Assembly (NCBI GenBank): GCA_036898135.1
Contig: CM072511.1
Coordinates: 29,129,182 to 29,193,181, forward strand
Origin: Oncomelania hupensis
Taxonomy: Eukaryota; Mollusca; Gastropoda; Littorinimorpha; Pomatiopsidae
Direction of reading: 5' to 3'
Length of the DNA: 64,000 nucleotides
Below, piece after piece: positions 36,701 to 48,003 of this stretch (position 1 is the first letter of the stretch; each line of letters opens with the position of its first letter). The translations under genes were made by a program, and so were the position numbers. Below the pieces are notes generated by a model that was not told the DNA's origin, searched no databases, and saw only the letters and a program-made list of their open reading frames with translations.

Positions 36701-37260
36701 GCTCCCATCATGAATCTTCTGGCTTGTCCAGCACACAACCCACCAAACAGGCACCGCACCATGAGGTTCCCATGATACTTCTAACAGCACAAGAGTGTGC
36801 ACCCTTGGAGTGGTACCACAGAGAAACAACAGAGCTCCAAGAAAGAGATGTAAGTCACATTGGTCATTACGCCTTTGGAAGTAATGTCCATTTCAAATGT
36901 TGGATTTGTTGGTAATACTTGTTTAACGTATGAAGTCTTTCATCTTTATTATTCATTATATTGCAATCTTTCAATGGTCCATACTTCAGTTTGGCTTTTG
37001 AGTTTAACGTTGTACCATTGTGGCTATAAATACACTGAGATAAACAGACGTCAACACAGAACTGTATACACATTGATGCAGATAAACGTTTGTCATAATG
37101 AAACAACATTATGTTCTGTTTCAGATTCCCACTGGCACCCGAATCAAGTGGAGCCGAGAAGAACATAAAACAATTCATAAATATTTTGGGGCATATAGGG
37201 GGGTCAGAAGTGTAAAACAATCGACCAGATTAGAGATAAGATTAGAGGCTGGAAAAAAAC
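33754..37260 (+). CDS. tyrosine-recombinase-like gene with mini-exon linker
   Basis: Exons read: 33754-33960, 34069-34152, 34373-34591, 34760-34907, 35140-35220, 35602-35676, 35848-35904, 36080-36157, 36355-36453, 36644-36849 and 37125-~37260. The core shows R-P-G-E-I-I-Q-M-T, then V-K-K-H-K-T, then P-V-F-I-T-S-T-G-R-A, Q-I-R-K-V-V and H-T-L-P-T-Q-T-R-Y-Y-A-G, the order of R, K, R/H and Tyr in tyrosine recombinases and in large animal families derived from such elements. The last exon has I-K-W-S-R-E-E, a C-terminal motif I associate with that family. From 34373 to 36849 every exon is open and in phase. The first two exons carry frame breaks, and a G6 run at 37198-37203 seems to shift the last. 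It may be a decaying copy, a domesticated gene or an assembly with base errors. The start codon was not found. Confidence 0.65.
35140..36849 (+). repeat. tandem array of mini-exon plus intron units
   Basis: Up to six successive exons (35140, 35602, 35848, 36080, 36355, 36644) sit in repeat units of roughly 230-300 bases. From the second exon on, the preceding intron ends with 'TTGCTAGCATCATCAAGATCCA..TTTTCCATCTATTTACAG' and most exons are followed by 'GTAAGTCTACAACATGTACT' and 'CCACTTATTCACCACATAA'. Intron copies are nearly alike, while exons differ in length (57-99 bases for the internal ones) and sequence. All encode Ser/Thr/Pro-rich peptides, and all internal ones start and end in phase 1. 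The first unit shares only part of the intron sequence. Confidence 0.88.
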
Positions 37261-37269
37261 TGAGTAAGT

Positions 37270-38455
37270 TCTTGTTGTTTTTTTTGGAGGGGGGGGGGGG
37301 GGGAGGGTTTGCTTTACAGTTAGGATTACAGTTAGGGGTTCGGTTAGAAGTTAGTTACGTTAAGCTTGCTCCACTTGAGTCCCGTTCTTCACCACTGTGA
37401 GAGTATCGTCATGTGCTCATATGCTATGTTATGTTGGACTTTGTCATTACTATGCAGAACTTGGACTTTGTCATTAGTTTGCAGAACTTGGACTTTGTCA
37501 TTAGTTTGCAGAATTTAGAAGTTGTAAATACGTTTAAATAATCTCTACATTTTTATTTTGGCAACAATTTCTATATTACTTTTATTATAACATTTCATTT
37601 ATGCAAAAGGGAGGAGGTGGGTCTTGTATTTTTTTATGTGCTCATTGTAATAATTATTCATTGCTAGATGCAAATCATTTTTAGTGAAGTTGTAAATTTG
37701 TATTGTTAATTTTTCATATTATATTTAATTTTATCATTATGTAATATACCATTAATATTTTATAAATAATAGTTTCATTATAAATGCTAACTTTATTGTA
37801 TAATGTTCCTTTGTATGCTTTTCGATTTTGGTTGCTGTCAATCCTTTAAAAATACTTAGTTCTTCTTGTTCATATGTTTCCTATTATTGTTGTACTATTT
37901 ATATCATTTATATCCTATGTTAAGAGCGGTGAGTGTGTGAGTGATGTAGCATATTTGTATGTGTGTGTGTGTGTGTGTGTGTGCCTGTGTATATATATAT
38001 TTTATAATATAATAAAGGGCACAGGGATGTTTTGGCTAATTACGGATATGTTCTGTATATATGTTGATTATTGATCGTGTTACTTTTTGTAACCCTAACC
38101 TTTTTGGATTGATGAGTGTATGTGTGTGTGTGTGTGTGTGGGGGGGGGGGGGGGGTGCTAACACGTTAGAAAGAATGTATTTTAAGTTGTGCTCATGTGT
38201 TAAAATCTGTGTGTGTGTGTGAGTGAAGTAGAATATTAGTATGCGTGTGTGTGTCTTTATATATAGTATATTAAGGGCATTGGGAGGGGAATTTGTAAAT
38301 ATTATATTTTTTGGTATATAATGTTACATGTTCAAATATAACCATTACCAAAATTAAACCAAATAAAAAATAATCAAAAAATGCAGGAAGCCCACATATT
38401 TTTTACTTATTTGTGCGTCCTTGTGTCACATTTTTTAATGGATTGCATGACTGTA
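37270..38455. repeat. low-complexity stretch: poly-G and (GT)n tracts
   Basis: A G run at 37287-37302, a repeated 'GAACTTGGACTTTGTCATTA' block at 37430-37510 (three copies), (GT)n at 37963-37982 and 38119-38140, and a further G run to 38155. No exon is supported. Confidence 0.7.
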
Positions 38456-38914
38456 TGATTGCTCTGGTGGTTCAGTGCTGTTTTCATCATTCACCGTGTT
38501 TAACAGATTAGAAAGAGCATGAAAAGTTATGTTGAACATGTGATTTGCACACTTGGATAGTGATCGGATCGGCCGCTATAGGCCCGAGTTCGAGTCCTAA
38601 AAGGTCCGAGGATTTTAATACTTTCTGTCACCGCGACGTAAAGAAGACGTCGGCATATTTGGATCGAACCGTCTGGCGCCCAAAATACTGCGAAATGCAC
38701 CGTTCCGGTGCACGCAGTGGGTACAGCACACACCAACCAACCTAACCCTCCATATTTCATGCAAATCGGCTCAGTTGTTTGGGCTCTGCCCCCAGGAGCT
38801 GGAGGTGGCAACTTAGAAAAATGTGGAGCCAAACAGGAACTATTTTATCCTATATCTACCGTTGTATCTTTACATACAGGGATGCCCTTTGGTACCTAAG
38901 ATACACTGATGGAG

Positions 38915-39343
38915 TCCCCCGTTGGGGTGCCGGGGATTTTAGTATAAATAGTATCCCCACTTTCTGGAAATTTGGTGCTTTAAATTCCCACTGTCGCTGT
39001 CTTTCTCATTTGCTCTTTCTCATTCCTGCTTTGTTCTATCAATCTGCTATACTATCGTCTTCTTCGCTAGACCAGTCTCCTACCTTTTTTCTTGAAAACT
39101 CTTCCGGGACAAGACTCCTTATTTGTGTATGAGGTCTGTTGGATCAGCTTGGGAATATTGGACGCTTTCTGCCAGGTGGTCATGTCTTTATTGTAAAGTG
39201 ACTGGCTGGTGGAGGGCATTCAGTTTTACCACTAGGGTTGTTTCAGCAGATCTTTTATGCGGATCGGGGGTTGTCCGGTCCTGATTTGGCTCGGAAGAGT
39301 CCGCTGGACCTAAAGCAACAATTATGTAATGTAATGTAATGTA
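38915..39343 (+). mobile_element. 600-bp retroposon, copy 9, with internal deletion
   Basis: Flanked by the 12-bp duplication ACACTGATGGAG (38903-38914 and 39344-39355). The interior jumps at ~39182 from 'GCCAGGTGGTC' to 'ATGTCTTTATTG', losing about 150 bases present in full copies. It ends in an (ATGTA)n tail. Confidence 0.92.
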
Positions 39344-39600
39344 ACACTGATGGAGCTGATTATTTTGCAAAAAAACCCGATTAAAATTGGTCAAGAATTA
39401 GGGGTACTTGACTCCTTTGTTATCCTATATCTCCGTTGTATCTTATTATCCCAAAAATAATTTCACTGAAACATGTTCGCGCTATCGAGCTGATCATTTT
39501 GCAACAAACCCGATAAAAATAGGTAAAGAATTACGGTTAGGACATTCAAAAACATGTATCAGGTACATAGGACCTAATTTGAAAAATGACTGAAAAAGAA

Positions 39601-39674
39601 GCGCGCTATCGGGATTCGAACCTGGATCATCGGTGTGCAAAGCGAACGCTCTACCAATTGAGCTACGGCGGTGG
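39601..39674 (-). repeat. tRNA-like sequence, probably a SINE head
   Basis: The minus strand reads 'TAGCTCAATTGGTAGAGC' (A-box type, 39648-39665) followed by 'GGTTCGAATCCC' (B box, 39611-39622) at tRNA spacing. It shares 'GCCGTAGCTCAA' with the SINE head at 32090. Acceptor-stem pairing is not evident, so a true tRNA gene is less likely. Confidence 0.6.
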
Positions 39675-40268
39675 GCTACGCGATATACCGGTACGAAATA
39701 CCGATACGACCTAAAAATACCGCGGTAATACCAGTACGGCTTTGACCCCCGGTAACCAGCTCTATTGGAGGTCATGTGAAGGTCTGTCAAGGTCAAGTTC
39801 ATTTAAAAGTCACTGTTGGTATTTTTTGTTGTTGACATAATAGAACTTCAGATGTAGTTCATTTGATCACGCATGCGTGTTCAAGCGAAAGCAGAGGTTA
39901 AGATCAAAGTCAATATTACTTTGTGTTTTAATGCAAACGTTTCGTTTCAGTTTTATAAAACTTAATTCATTCTGGGCAGTCATTTTCAGGTAGATAGAAT
40001 ATTATGAATTAATTCACTAAGGGGCATGTGGGTTATATGGCCTTTGCCCTTCTAGTTTTATTTTATATAGTCATTGGGGTTTGTGTTTAATTTACGTTTT
40101 TCGGTGAATTAATTGTTCTTGTCTTTGATATTTTCTTTCACGCTTTTGCTGTTAATTCACTAATTCAGGGAGGTAATACAGTTTTGAGACACATAGAAAC
40201 ATAAAGTTCTAGAGTTTTCTACCTTGCACTTCATTATTTTGCTCAAGCTTACCACGGATTTTTCCTAT

Positions 40269-40404
<136 letters not shown>

Positions 40405-41296
40405 ATTTCGGACACACATAAACACGTAGTGGCATACTAGTTATCTTTCTTTCAGATCAATGCACGCACACAAAAAAATCTCCAGAGTGCCAGAATTTCA
40501 AGTGTTTGGTTTTCACATTGTGTTGATGGAAACGAAGAATGGGAGTCATGCAAGCGGTTCAGCGCAATGTAATAATACTCATCAATGGATGAATTCACGC
40601 ATGTCACATCTCACTTCAGAAATGGACCATAGTCACGAGAACTGTAAAGCAATTAATTTAATTCAGAGAGAGTGTGTGTGTGTGTGTAGGCCCGCGATCA
40701 TTCTGGTGTGTTCATTGACAGAAGAATAGTATTTTCAGGTATTATTACGATTCACTGCTATCTAAACTGTTTTTATTATTATAATGTAGAGTTAGGCTAG
40801 CTCTAATGGCTTCATCGACAGGAGCGCATCAATCATCACCGCCCGCATGGAGTAAGTCGGTAACCCTTGCTCCTGCAAACGCCATGAGCAGTTCTTTAAG
40901 CTGGTCATCGCGATATGTAGGCCTATAATAATTATTCTGATTGTTAGAGGGTTTGCAGTATTTTTGACCTTACTCTTTTAAAATTTAAAAAAAAAAAGTT
41001 CTATACTATTCGATAAAGTATGTTGACCTACAATTGTCTATCTTACCTGCAATTATAAGAAAGTCTCTAAGGGCGTTTCAGCTATTCAGCGAATCACTAC
41101 TCACAGATTACTCACGAGACTAGCTTGTGCTATGAAAAAACTAAAAGAAACGGTAGGCCTGCTTGTGTTCCTTTACATTCTGTATGCTAGTTTGTATCCG
41201 TTTGCAAGAGCGAACACTGCTGATGGGAAACTGGAACAGCAACTAAAGGATAAAGACGGACTGATTGATCAGTTACGAGCAGATATTGTTGAACTT

Positions 41297-43014
41297 TTGC
41301 TTTTGGAATCCAAAGCAAGTCTGGCATATGCCTTACAGAAGAACAAGAAGTCTTGGACAGATGGATAGAGTACTGCTCTGACCTTTACAACCATAGGCCT
41401 ACACCAAACGGAAACCCATCAGTTCTAGCATGTCCCGAGAACAGAGAAGAAGAAGAAATCCTCCCAATTCTCCGGGAAGAAGTTGAGGCAGCAGTGCATT
41501 CACTAAAGAAAGGGAAGTCAGCAGGAGTGGACAACATACCCGCGGAACTGCTACAAGCAGGAGGAGAAGCGATGATTGATGCCCTCACCATTATCTGTAA
41601 CAAGATCTGGCAGAGTGGGGAGTGGCCTATACCATGGACCCAGTCGCTTGTCATCACTCTTCCCCAAAAAGGTAACCTTCAGGAGTGTGAAAATTACCGC
41701 ACCATCAGCCTCATCAGCCATCCCAGCAAGGTCCTCCTGAAAATAATACTCAACACGTTGAAACCCCAAGCTGAACAAATCATAGCTGAAGAACAAGCAG
41801 GATTCAGGGCAGGGCGAAGTACCACTGAGCAGATTTTCAACCTCAAAATAATCTGTGAGAAATACCTACAGCACCAACAACATCTATATCATGTGTTCAT
41901 AGACTTCAAGAAGGCGTTTGACCTAGTCTGGCATGTAGCTCTATGGGCAACAATGAAAGTGTGCAACATGAGCCCTAAAATTATTAAAGTCATCAAAAGC
42001 CTGTATGACAAGGCTACCAGTGCAGTCCTCCACAACAGCGCCATCGGAAACTGGTTCAGAACAACAATCGGTGTGCGTCAGTGATGCCTACTCTCTCCAA
42101 CACTCTTCAACATCTTCCTAGAGCGCATCATGTCAGATGCTCTTGCAGATCATGAAGGCACAGTCAGCATAGGGGGTAAAGCAATCTCCAATCTTCGTTT
42201 TGCGGATGACATTGATGGATTGGCTGGAGAGGAACAAGAACGTGAACAGCTGGTACAGAGGCTTGACAACACCTCCAGAGCTTATGGAATGGAAATAAGT
42301 GCAGAGAAGACCAAAATGATGACCAACAACACCAAAGGCATCAACACGGACATCAAAGTCCAAGGCCAATCCCTCAACACAGTGCATAGCTTCAAATATT
42401 TAGGAGCCATTGTATCAGACAATGGGTCCCGACAGGAAGTCCTCTCCAGGATCGCACAAACAACTGCTGCCCTGACAAGGTTGAAGCCCATTTGGAAAGA
42501 CAGGACCATCAGTCTACATTCCAAAGTAAGACTGCTGCGCTCCCTTGTCATCTCCATCTTCCTATATGCTTGCGAAGCATGGACCCTCACAGCAGATCTC
42601 CAACGAAGAATACAAAGCATGGAGATAAGGTGCTACAGAAGACTTCTGGACATTTCCTATACCCAACATATCACCAACGACGAAGTCCGACAGACCATCA
42701 CACAAGCCATTGGACAACACGATGACCTGCTCACAGTGGTGAAGAAACGTAAACTCCGCGATGGTATGGCAACATCACCAGATCATCAGGCCTTGCAAAG
42801 ACTATTCTGCAAAGCACAGTGCAAGGAGGTAGAAGAAGAGGGAGACCGAAAAAGAGGTGGGAGGATAACATTCGAGAATGGACTGGTTTGACACTGAGCG
42901 AAGCCATCAGAGCTGCTGAGGACAGAGAAAGATGGAGTATGCTGGTTAAACGATCATCTGTGGTGCCCCTACGACCTCCGGGTTACGGGACAGGATAGGA
43001 TAGGATAGGATAGG
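41297..43014 (+). mobile_element. RTE-like LINE inserted in a host exon
   Basis: 5'-truncated copy, about 1.7 kb, ending in GGATA repeats (42991-43014). The 12-bp target duplication ATTGTTGAACTT is at 41285-41296 and 43015-43026. It interrupts the coiled-coil exon of the C4-like gene in the same orientation. Confidence 0.95.
41353..42891 (+). pseudogene. RTE-like LINE reverse transcriptase, one stop and one frameshift
   Basis: The reading frame is continuous from 41353 except for a TGA at 42082-42084. It shows A-G-V-D-N-I-P-A-E-L-L, F-R-A-G-R-S-T-T-E-Q-I, Y-H-V-F-I-D-F-K-K-A-F-D, R-F-A-D-D-I-D-G-L and F-K-Y-L-G-A-I-V. The TGA falls exactly at the conserved Gly after V-R-Q in the R-Q-G block, consistent with a single base change. 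Near 42850 a one-base loss shifts the C-terminal W-T-G-L segment out of frame. The endonuclease part is absent here; a related endonuclease fragment lies at 51868-52800. Confidence 0.9.
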
Positions 43015-43655
43015 ATTGTTGAACTTCGAGAGCATCAAAATGAAAATGATATCATCGTCATTCAACAAAGGGCAGACATAAAGACGCTGAAGACACAGCA
43101 AGCAAGGAAAGACGAGATCATGCAGGCGACGTTGAACAACTAAAACGTCGACAACATGATGGAGGACACACACAGAACACTAGCACCGAAGTGAAATCCT
43201 TCGAAGACTCGCTAGAAAACGTAAGACAGCAAATTCAGAGGTAGGAGCCACGATTTAGACCACGCTCGGAAATATGAGGGGAAACAACTTTGGCCAGCTT
43301 GCCCGCATGTTGCATCTAGTGTTGTAGGCCCTACTACGTCGGGCGGACATTCTTTGCAAACGAATACTTCTTGCCTATAATTTCTGCTCTGTCCTCCATC
43401 AAATCTTACAAATCAACCGAAAGATTGATTTCAGGTGAAATCCTGGCTGGCGACATGTAGCCAAAGACGGTAGAACAACAATAATTGTTCTACCGTCATT
43501 GATGTAGTCTAGTTCGGCCTTGCGCTTGGTGCTCGGGGTAGCTTTCTTAGTGTTCTGAGACGACATGCTCTAATGATGTTTGTCCAGATAACTCTAGGTA
43601 ACTAAAAATAAAACAAAAAGACAAGTTACTTCCCATTTTTGAATAAGGCCTAATG

Positions 43656-43758
<103 letters not shown>

Positions 43759-43776
43759 GCCCTGGCACTTTTAACT

Positions 43777-43908
43777 GATAAATGGCCCTCTGCCATGAAT
43801 AAATCTACGTTGTCAGGAGTTGTTTTTCTTGATCTTTCCAAAGCTTTTGACCTCATCAATCACCACATACTGCTTCTGAAACTGTACCTGTACCTCGACA
43901 TGCAATGA
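43777..43908 (+). pseudogene. small LINE reverse-transcriptase fragment
   Basis: The translation contains V-V-F-L-D-L-S-K-A-F-D-L-I-N-H-H-I-L, the conserved first-aspartate block of non-LTR reverse transcriptases (Jockey/CR1 style), ending at TGA. It is only 43 codons long, unlike the RTE-like family, and wedged between the (CT)n tract and the LTR element. Confidence 0.8.
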
Positions 43909-43969
43909 CTCAGTTGCGTAGGAATTGTTTCGTTCCCATGTTTATCAATGTAGGCAATTTGTGCATATT

Positions 43970-44768
43970 TGTAACGAAAGGGGTTATATCAAGAATTGCG
44001 TGTATGCGTGCGTGAATATTCTGCGTGTTCTCCCGTCTCACACTCCCTAACTCTCAAGAATTCTTTTGTTGTCACTCCCCCTTTCTATTACTAGAAAATA
44101 AACAAAAGTACATACAACTCAATCAATAATGCGGAACAAATATATATATAGTTTTGTACTCACGTACTTTGCAGAAATACTCCGTGAAATTATAACCACT
44201 CCAAAACACACACATAAGTCTCAGTCAGATAATCCGGGAATAAAGTCACTAATCACCAAAAATCACCAATAAAATCCCGGTCAGATAATCCAAGTATCAC
44301 CAGTCACAATAATACACCAATAACGATCTGGTCACCGTCGACAGAGAGAGAGATATGGAGGTTATTATTCGCTGTGTCTTTCTTTATCTCTACTCTCTGT
44401 CTCTGCACTATCCTCCTTCTCCTTATCATTGTCCTTCTCTCTATCTATCCTGGGTTTCTCCTCTATCTATCGTCCTCTTCTCTGGCTCCTTCTTCTTCGT
44501 CTTCTTCTTCTCCCTCTTCTTCGCCTTCTCGTCTTCTTCTTTGGCTCTTCTCTGGCCCCTTCTTCTGCTCCTTCTTCTTCTCCCTCTTCTTCGCCTTCTC
44601 GTCTTCTTCTTCCTCTTCTTCGCCTTCTCGTCTTCTTCTTCCTCTTCTTCTTCTTCTTCCTCTCCTTCTCCTTTACTTCTTCTTTCTTCTTCTTCTTCTT
44701 CTTCTTCTTCTTCTTCTTCTTCTTCTTCTTCTTCTTCTTCTTCTTCTTCTTCTTCTTCTTCTTCTTCT

Positions 44769-44805
<37 letters not shown>

Positions 44806-45587
44806 TTCTTCTTCTTCTTCTTCTTCTTCTTCTTCTTCTTCTTCTTCTTCTTCTTCTTCTTCTTCTTCTCTTTCTCCTTCTCCTCGAGGCCCCTCAGCCG
44901 GAGACTTCTGAAAACATACAAGTTTCGCCCACTAAATATCTTGATACATAGACTTCTCCGTATTACCACATATACCTTTCTCTCCTCTCTGTGACGGGAC
45001 CAGACCAGCAATATAATAATTCAAATCTCATATGTGTCGAACACAGTTCACACATACGCAAAAATTGTAACTCTAATTATAACACTTATTATTACATTCT
45101 TGCCGCTAATTACTTTCATTCACAAAAATAAATATAATGCTATACATTGCGAGTTGAGGTTTCAACCTCAAATCAAATAAAAATCCGATTTCAATTCGTT
45201 ACTCAAAAATGTACAACGGTCCACCATCTCCGTCACCTCCCTAATCCATCCTTCATACTAATATCAGAAATTACTTCTTATCAATTCTTATTCCACAATA
45301 AGTAGAGTATAATCCTGGTTAAATATTATTACATTTATAGCACAATATTTCAATGATAAACCAATATATATACCTGCAGTCAACAGCTGCCAGAAGTACA
45401 AACACCGTGGTTCACACAAGAAGAGACTGCCCACCAGTTTGAATGTGATTGGCCAGTCGTCACATGACTAGCTCAGCCAATCAGCATTCAGTTTTCAATT
45501 AAAAAATATTAACATCTATGTCTTCACACAGGAAGATACTACAACACACAAAAAGTCACCAGACTAGTATAAACCCGGTCCGTGACA
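43970..45587 (-). repeat. LTR (3' with respect to the element)
   Basis: 1,618 bases, nearly identical to the other LTR outside low-complexity parts. It holds a long (TTC)n/(TTTC)n tract at about 44470-44875, longer than in its partner. It lacks the ~180-base GC-rich repeat block of its partner and a ~20-base piece near 44355. Confidence 0.93.
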
Positions 45588-45925
45588 ATACCCCTTCCTG
45601 CAAAAAGAAAACGCCCGAGTTTTCTGAATTTTATCAGAAAGAAAAAATTACTACAATTATGTCCGCCTAAACTGTACAAACAAGCGAAAAGAGATAACTG
45701 GTCATTAGCAATTATCTTAAACATAAACCTATTGTATTAAGCAATCAACCAAAACGCAATAGACATACAAGATATGTAGTTCCAGTCCAAGCATGTTACC
45801 TTGATAAAGAAAAATCAAAAATCAATAAGGTACATAACAGATCATTTTACAGACTTCCAATTGATTTCCAGTATTAAATATACAATAGCAAAAATATACA
45901 CAAACATGTTCATTTCCCACAGATT

Positions 45926-46729
45926 TTATGGAATACACTGATGATAGTGTCTGGTTTTGGCTACAACTGTTTCGATGTATTCTTGTGCTAGCTTGCAAGA
46001 TTCTAGTACCTTGTTTCTAATGTGTTTGAGCGGAATGGTGTCAGGGTAACGTGTTACCATATCAATGATGCTGAGTATGCATTTGTGACCTTCCTCAGAC
46101 GGCGGAGAAATCGGTTCTACTACATCAACTGTAACCCGTTTGAATGTTTCTGAAATAGTCGGCATCTTTTCTAAAGGAACCGGTGGAATGCGATGTCTCT
46201 TGTTTAGAGCACGAGTAGTAACACCACGAGTATGACCTTGATCTTGGCTGAGTGTGGAAGCACCCGAAAAAGGGTCGGACACACCTGGTAAATTCCCTAC
46301 AATCAAATCGGCCACTGGTTGCTCAATGACACAACACAAAACAGTGCCAGAGAAAAATGGAGTGTCAACAGACACTTTGGCCAACGGAAATTCTTCAATG
46401 TTTCCACCGAATGACCAACATTTACACTCTTTGCCAGTGTACTGGTCGTGCGAAACCAGTCTCTTTCGAACTCCACAGATAGTGGTACCTGTATCTCTGA
46501 GTACGCTTGCTTTGCGGCCATTTACGGTACCTGATACTAGCTTGGGTTGACCACAGTTTTCATCACCAACTGGGCAAATGACTTCCGCGACTAAAGCTGA
46601 CTGAGTGTTAACTGGAGTGTCATGGTATTTCTGCGAACCACTTTCAGTATCTTGAGTCTCTGGGTATCCATTGCCACTAGCAAAGGACACCATGCAGCTA
46701 TGTGACCTACACCCCCACAACAATAGCAA
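45926..46729 (-). pseudogene. LTR-element protease joined to integrase piece
   Basis: The frame starts inside the gag 3' end, in the -1 frame relative to gag. It contains an aspartic-protease active site (R-D-T-G-T-T) and a following I-V-G-N-L motif. It then passes directly to sequence resembling the integrase core start (F-K-R-V-T-V-D-V-V, then I-I-D-M-V-T-R-Y-P-D). The reverse transcriptase and RNase H expected between them are absent and the integrase breaks off after ~60 residues. This is a deletion derivative, described as found. Confidence 0.78.
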
Positions 46730-48003
46730 ACTACTCCCTGTCTATTCTGTCTTTTGCTGAGAGGAGGACTACCTGAGAAACGAGAACCAGGTCTCGAATA
46801 CGTATTTCCACGTCCACGAGGAGCCTGATTGTTCTGAGCGCCCTGTTGATTATTCATGTTTTGATTTGCAAAACCCCTATTTGGAATAGGACCTGCGGGT
46901 TGGTAGTTTCCACGCGGAGAGCCACGAAAGCCCGATCCCCGGAAATTATTCCATCTTTGACCCGTCCCACGAAATTGATTTTGAGTGGGCACATTCTGAG
47001 AAATAGACGCGGATGCAAAAATCGAGTCATCTAACTTCCGTGCCAGTTTCTTTTCCGGGTGAGCCATGCGAAATGCTTCAGCACTGTCTATCAAAGCCGC
47101 GAATTTTGTCAAATTTCTTTCCTTCAAAAACACGGCGAGATCTCTCGAAACAGAAGCAATAAACTGCTCACACAAAATCAGATTCCATAGTCCATCAAAA
47201 GTCTTTTCACAATCTGATAGTTGGATCCATCTTTCCAACAAGTGAGAAAAACGCTTTGAAAAAGTTACAAAACTTTCTCCCACTTCAGGCCTAACTGATC
47301 TGAATTTTTCCCTGAATCCATCTGCAGTGCACTGAAATTTCTTAAGAAGTTCTTGCTTAAGATCATCATATGAAACTGTACCGGTAGCAGACAAAGAATG
47401 ATACACAGCTAAAGCCGGGCCTTGTAGCAATGCAGTTAAGTAAACAACCCATTTACTGCTATCGTAATTGAGAGCTTTAGCATGAGCCTCAAACCGGTAC
47501 AAAAAAGAATCAATGTCATCCCTATCTTCTTTAAAGACAGGTAGTTGGGGCAACTTTGGAAATGACGGGTTAGAACCCCGGGGGGTCCTAGGGGTAGTGT
47601 TCTCGCTCTGCAATTCAGCCTGTTTTAACTGAAGTTCAATCTCTTTTTCCTTTAGTTTAAGGCTTTATCTATCAAGTTCCATCTGATAATCCATCTTCAA
47701 TTTCCTTTCCTCACGTTCTAATTTTTTTTCATCCTGTTCTTGTTTAACCTTTTCCCGTTCCAGTTCCTGTTTAACCTTTTCCTGTTCTAATTGAAATCGT
47801 TTTTCCTCTCTTTCCTGTTCCTGTTTAACCTTTTCCCGTTCCAGTTCCTGTTTAACCTTTTCCTGTTCTCTTTCCTTAGCCCTATCATGTCTCTGAAAAC
47901 ACTGCTCAATGTACTGCTGCAACTTTTCGTCAGCAAAACCTAACTTCTGGGCTTGAGTCAAAAATGAGTTAAACAGAGTATCATATTCCTCAGCAGAAGC
48001 CAT
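46591..48003 (-). pseudogene. LTR-element gag, one in-frame stop
   Basis: From Met at 48003: an N-terminal ~110-residue charged coiled coil with repeated E-K-V-K-Q-E-L-E-R units, then a TAA at 47665-47667, then the same frame continues to 46591. The second part has a capsid-like region, an R/G/N/Q-rich stretch and a CCHC zinc knuckle (C-x2-C-x4-H-x4-C, about 46700-46745). The single stop is the only interruption seen. Gag packages element RNA; this copy would give only the coiled-coil piece unless the stop is read through. Confidence 0.85.

Noticed and set aside
38545..38745. tRNA-like 'GAGTTCGAGTCCTAA' as a B box of a second SINE
   Set aside because: No A box at the right distance and no tail; too weak to call.
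39601..39674. Functional tRNA gene
   Set aside because: A and B boxes are present, but a paired acceptor stem is not evident and the head matches the SINE at 32090.
44355..45011. Reading frames of ~200 residues rich in Ser, Leu, Phe or Lys/Arg
   Set aside because: They come from the TTC/CTT array within an LTR, are open in several frames at once, and recur at 49579-50355 in the partner LTR.
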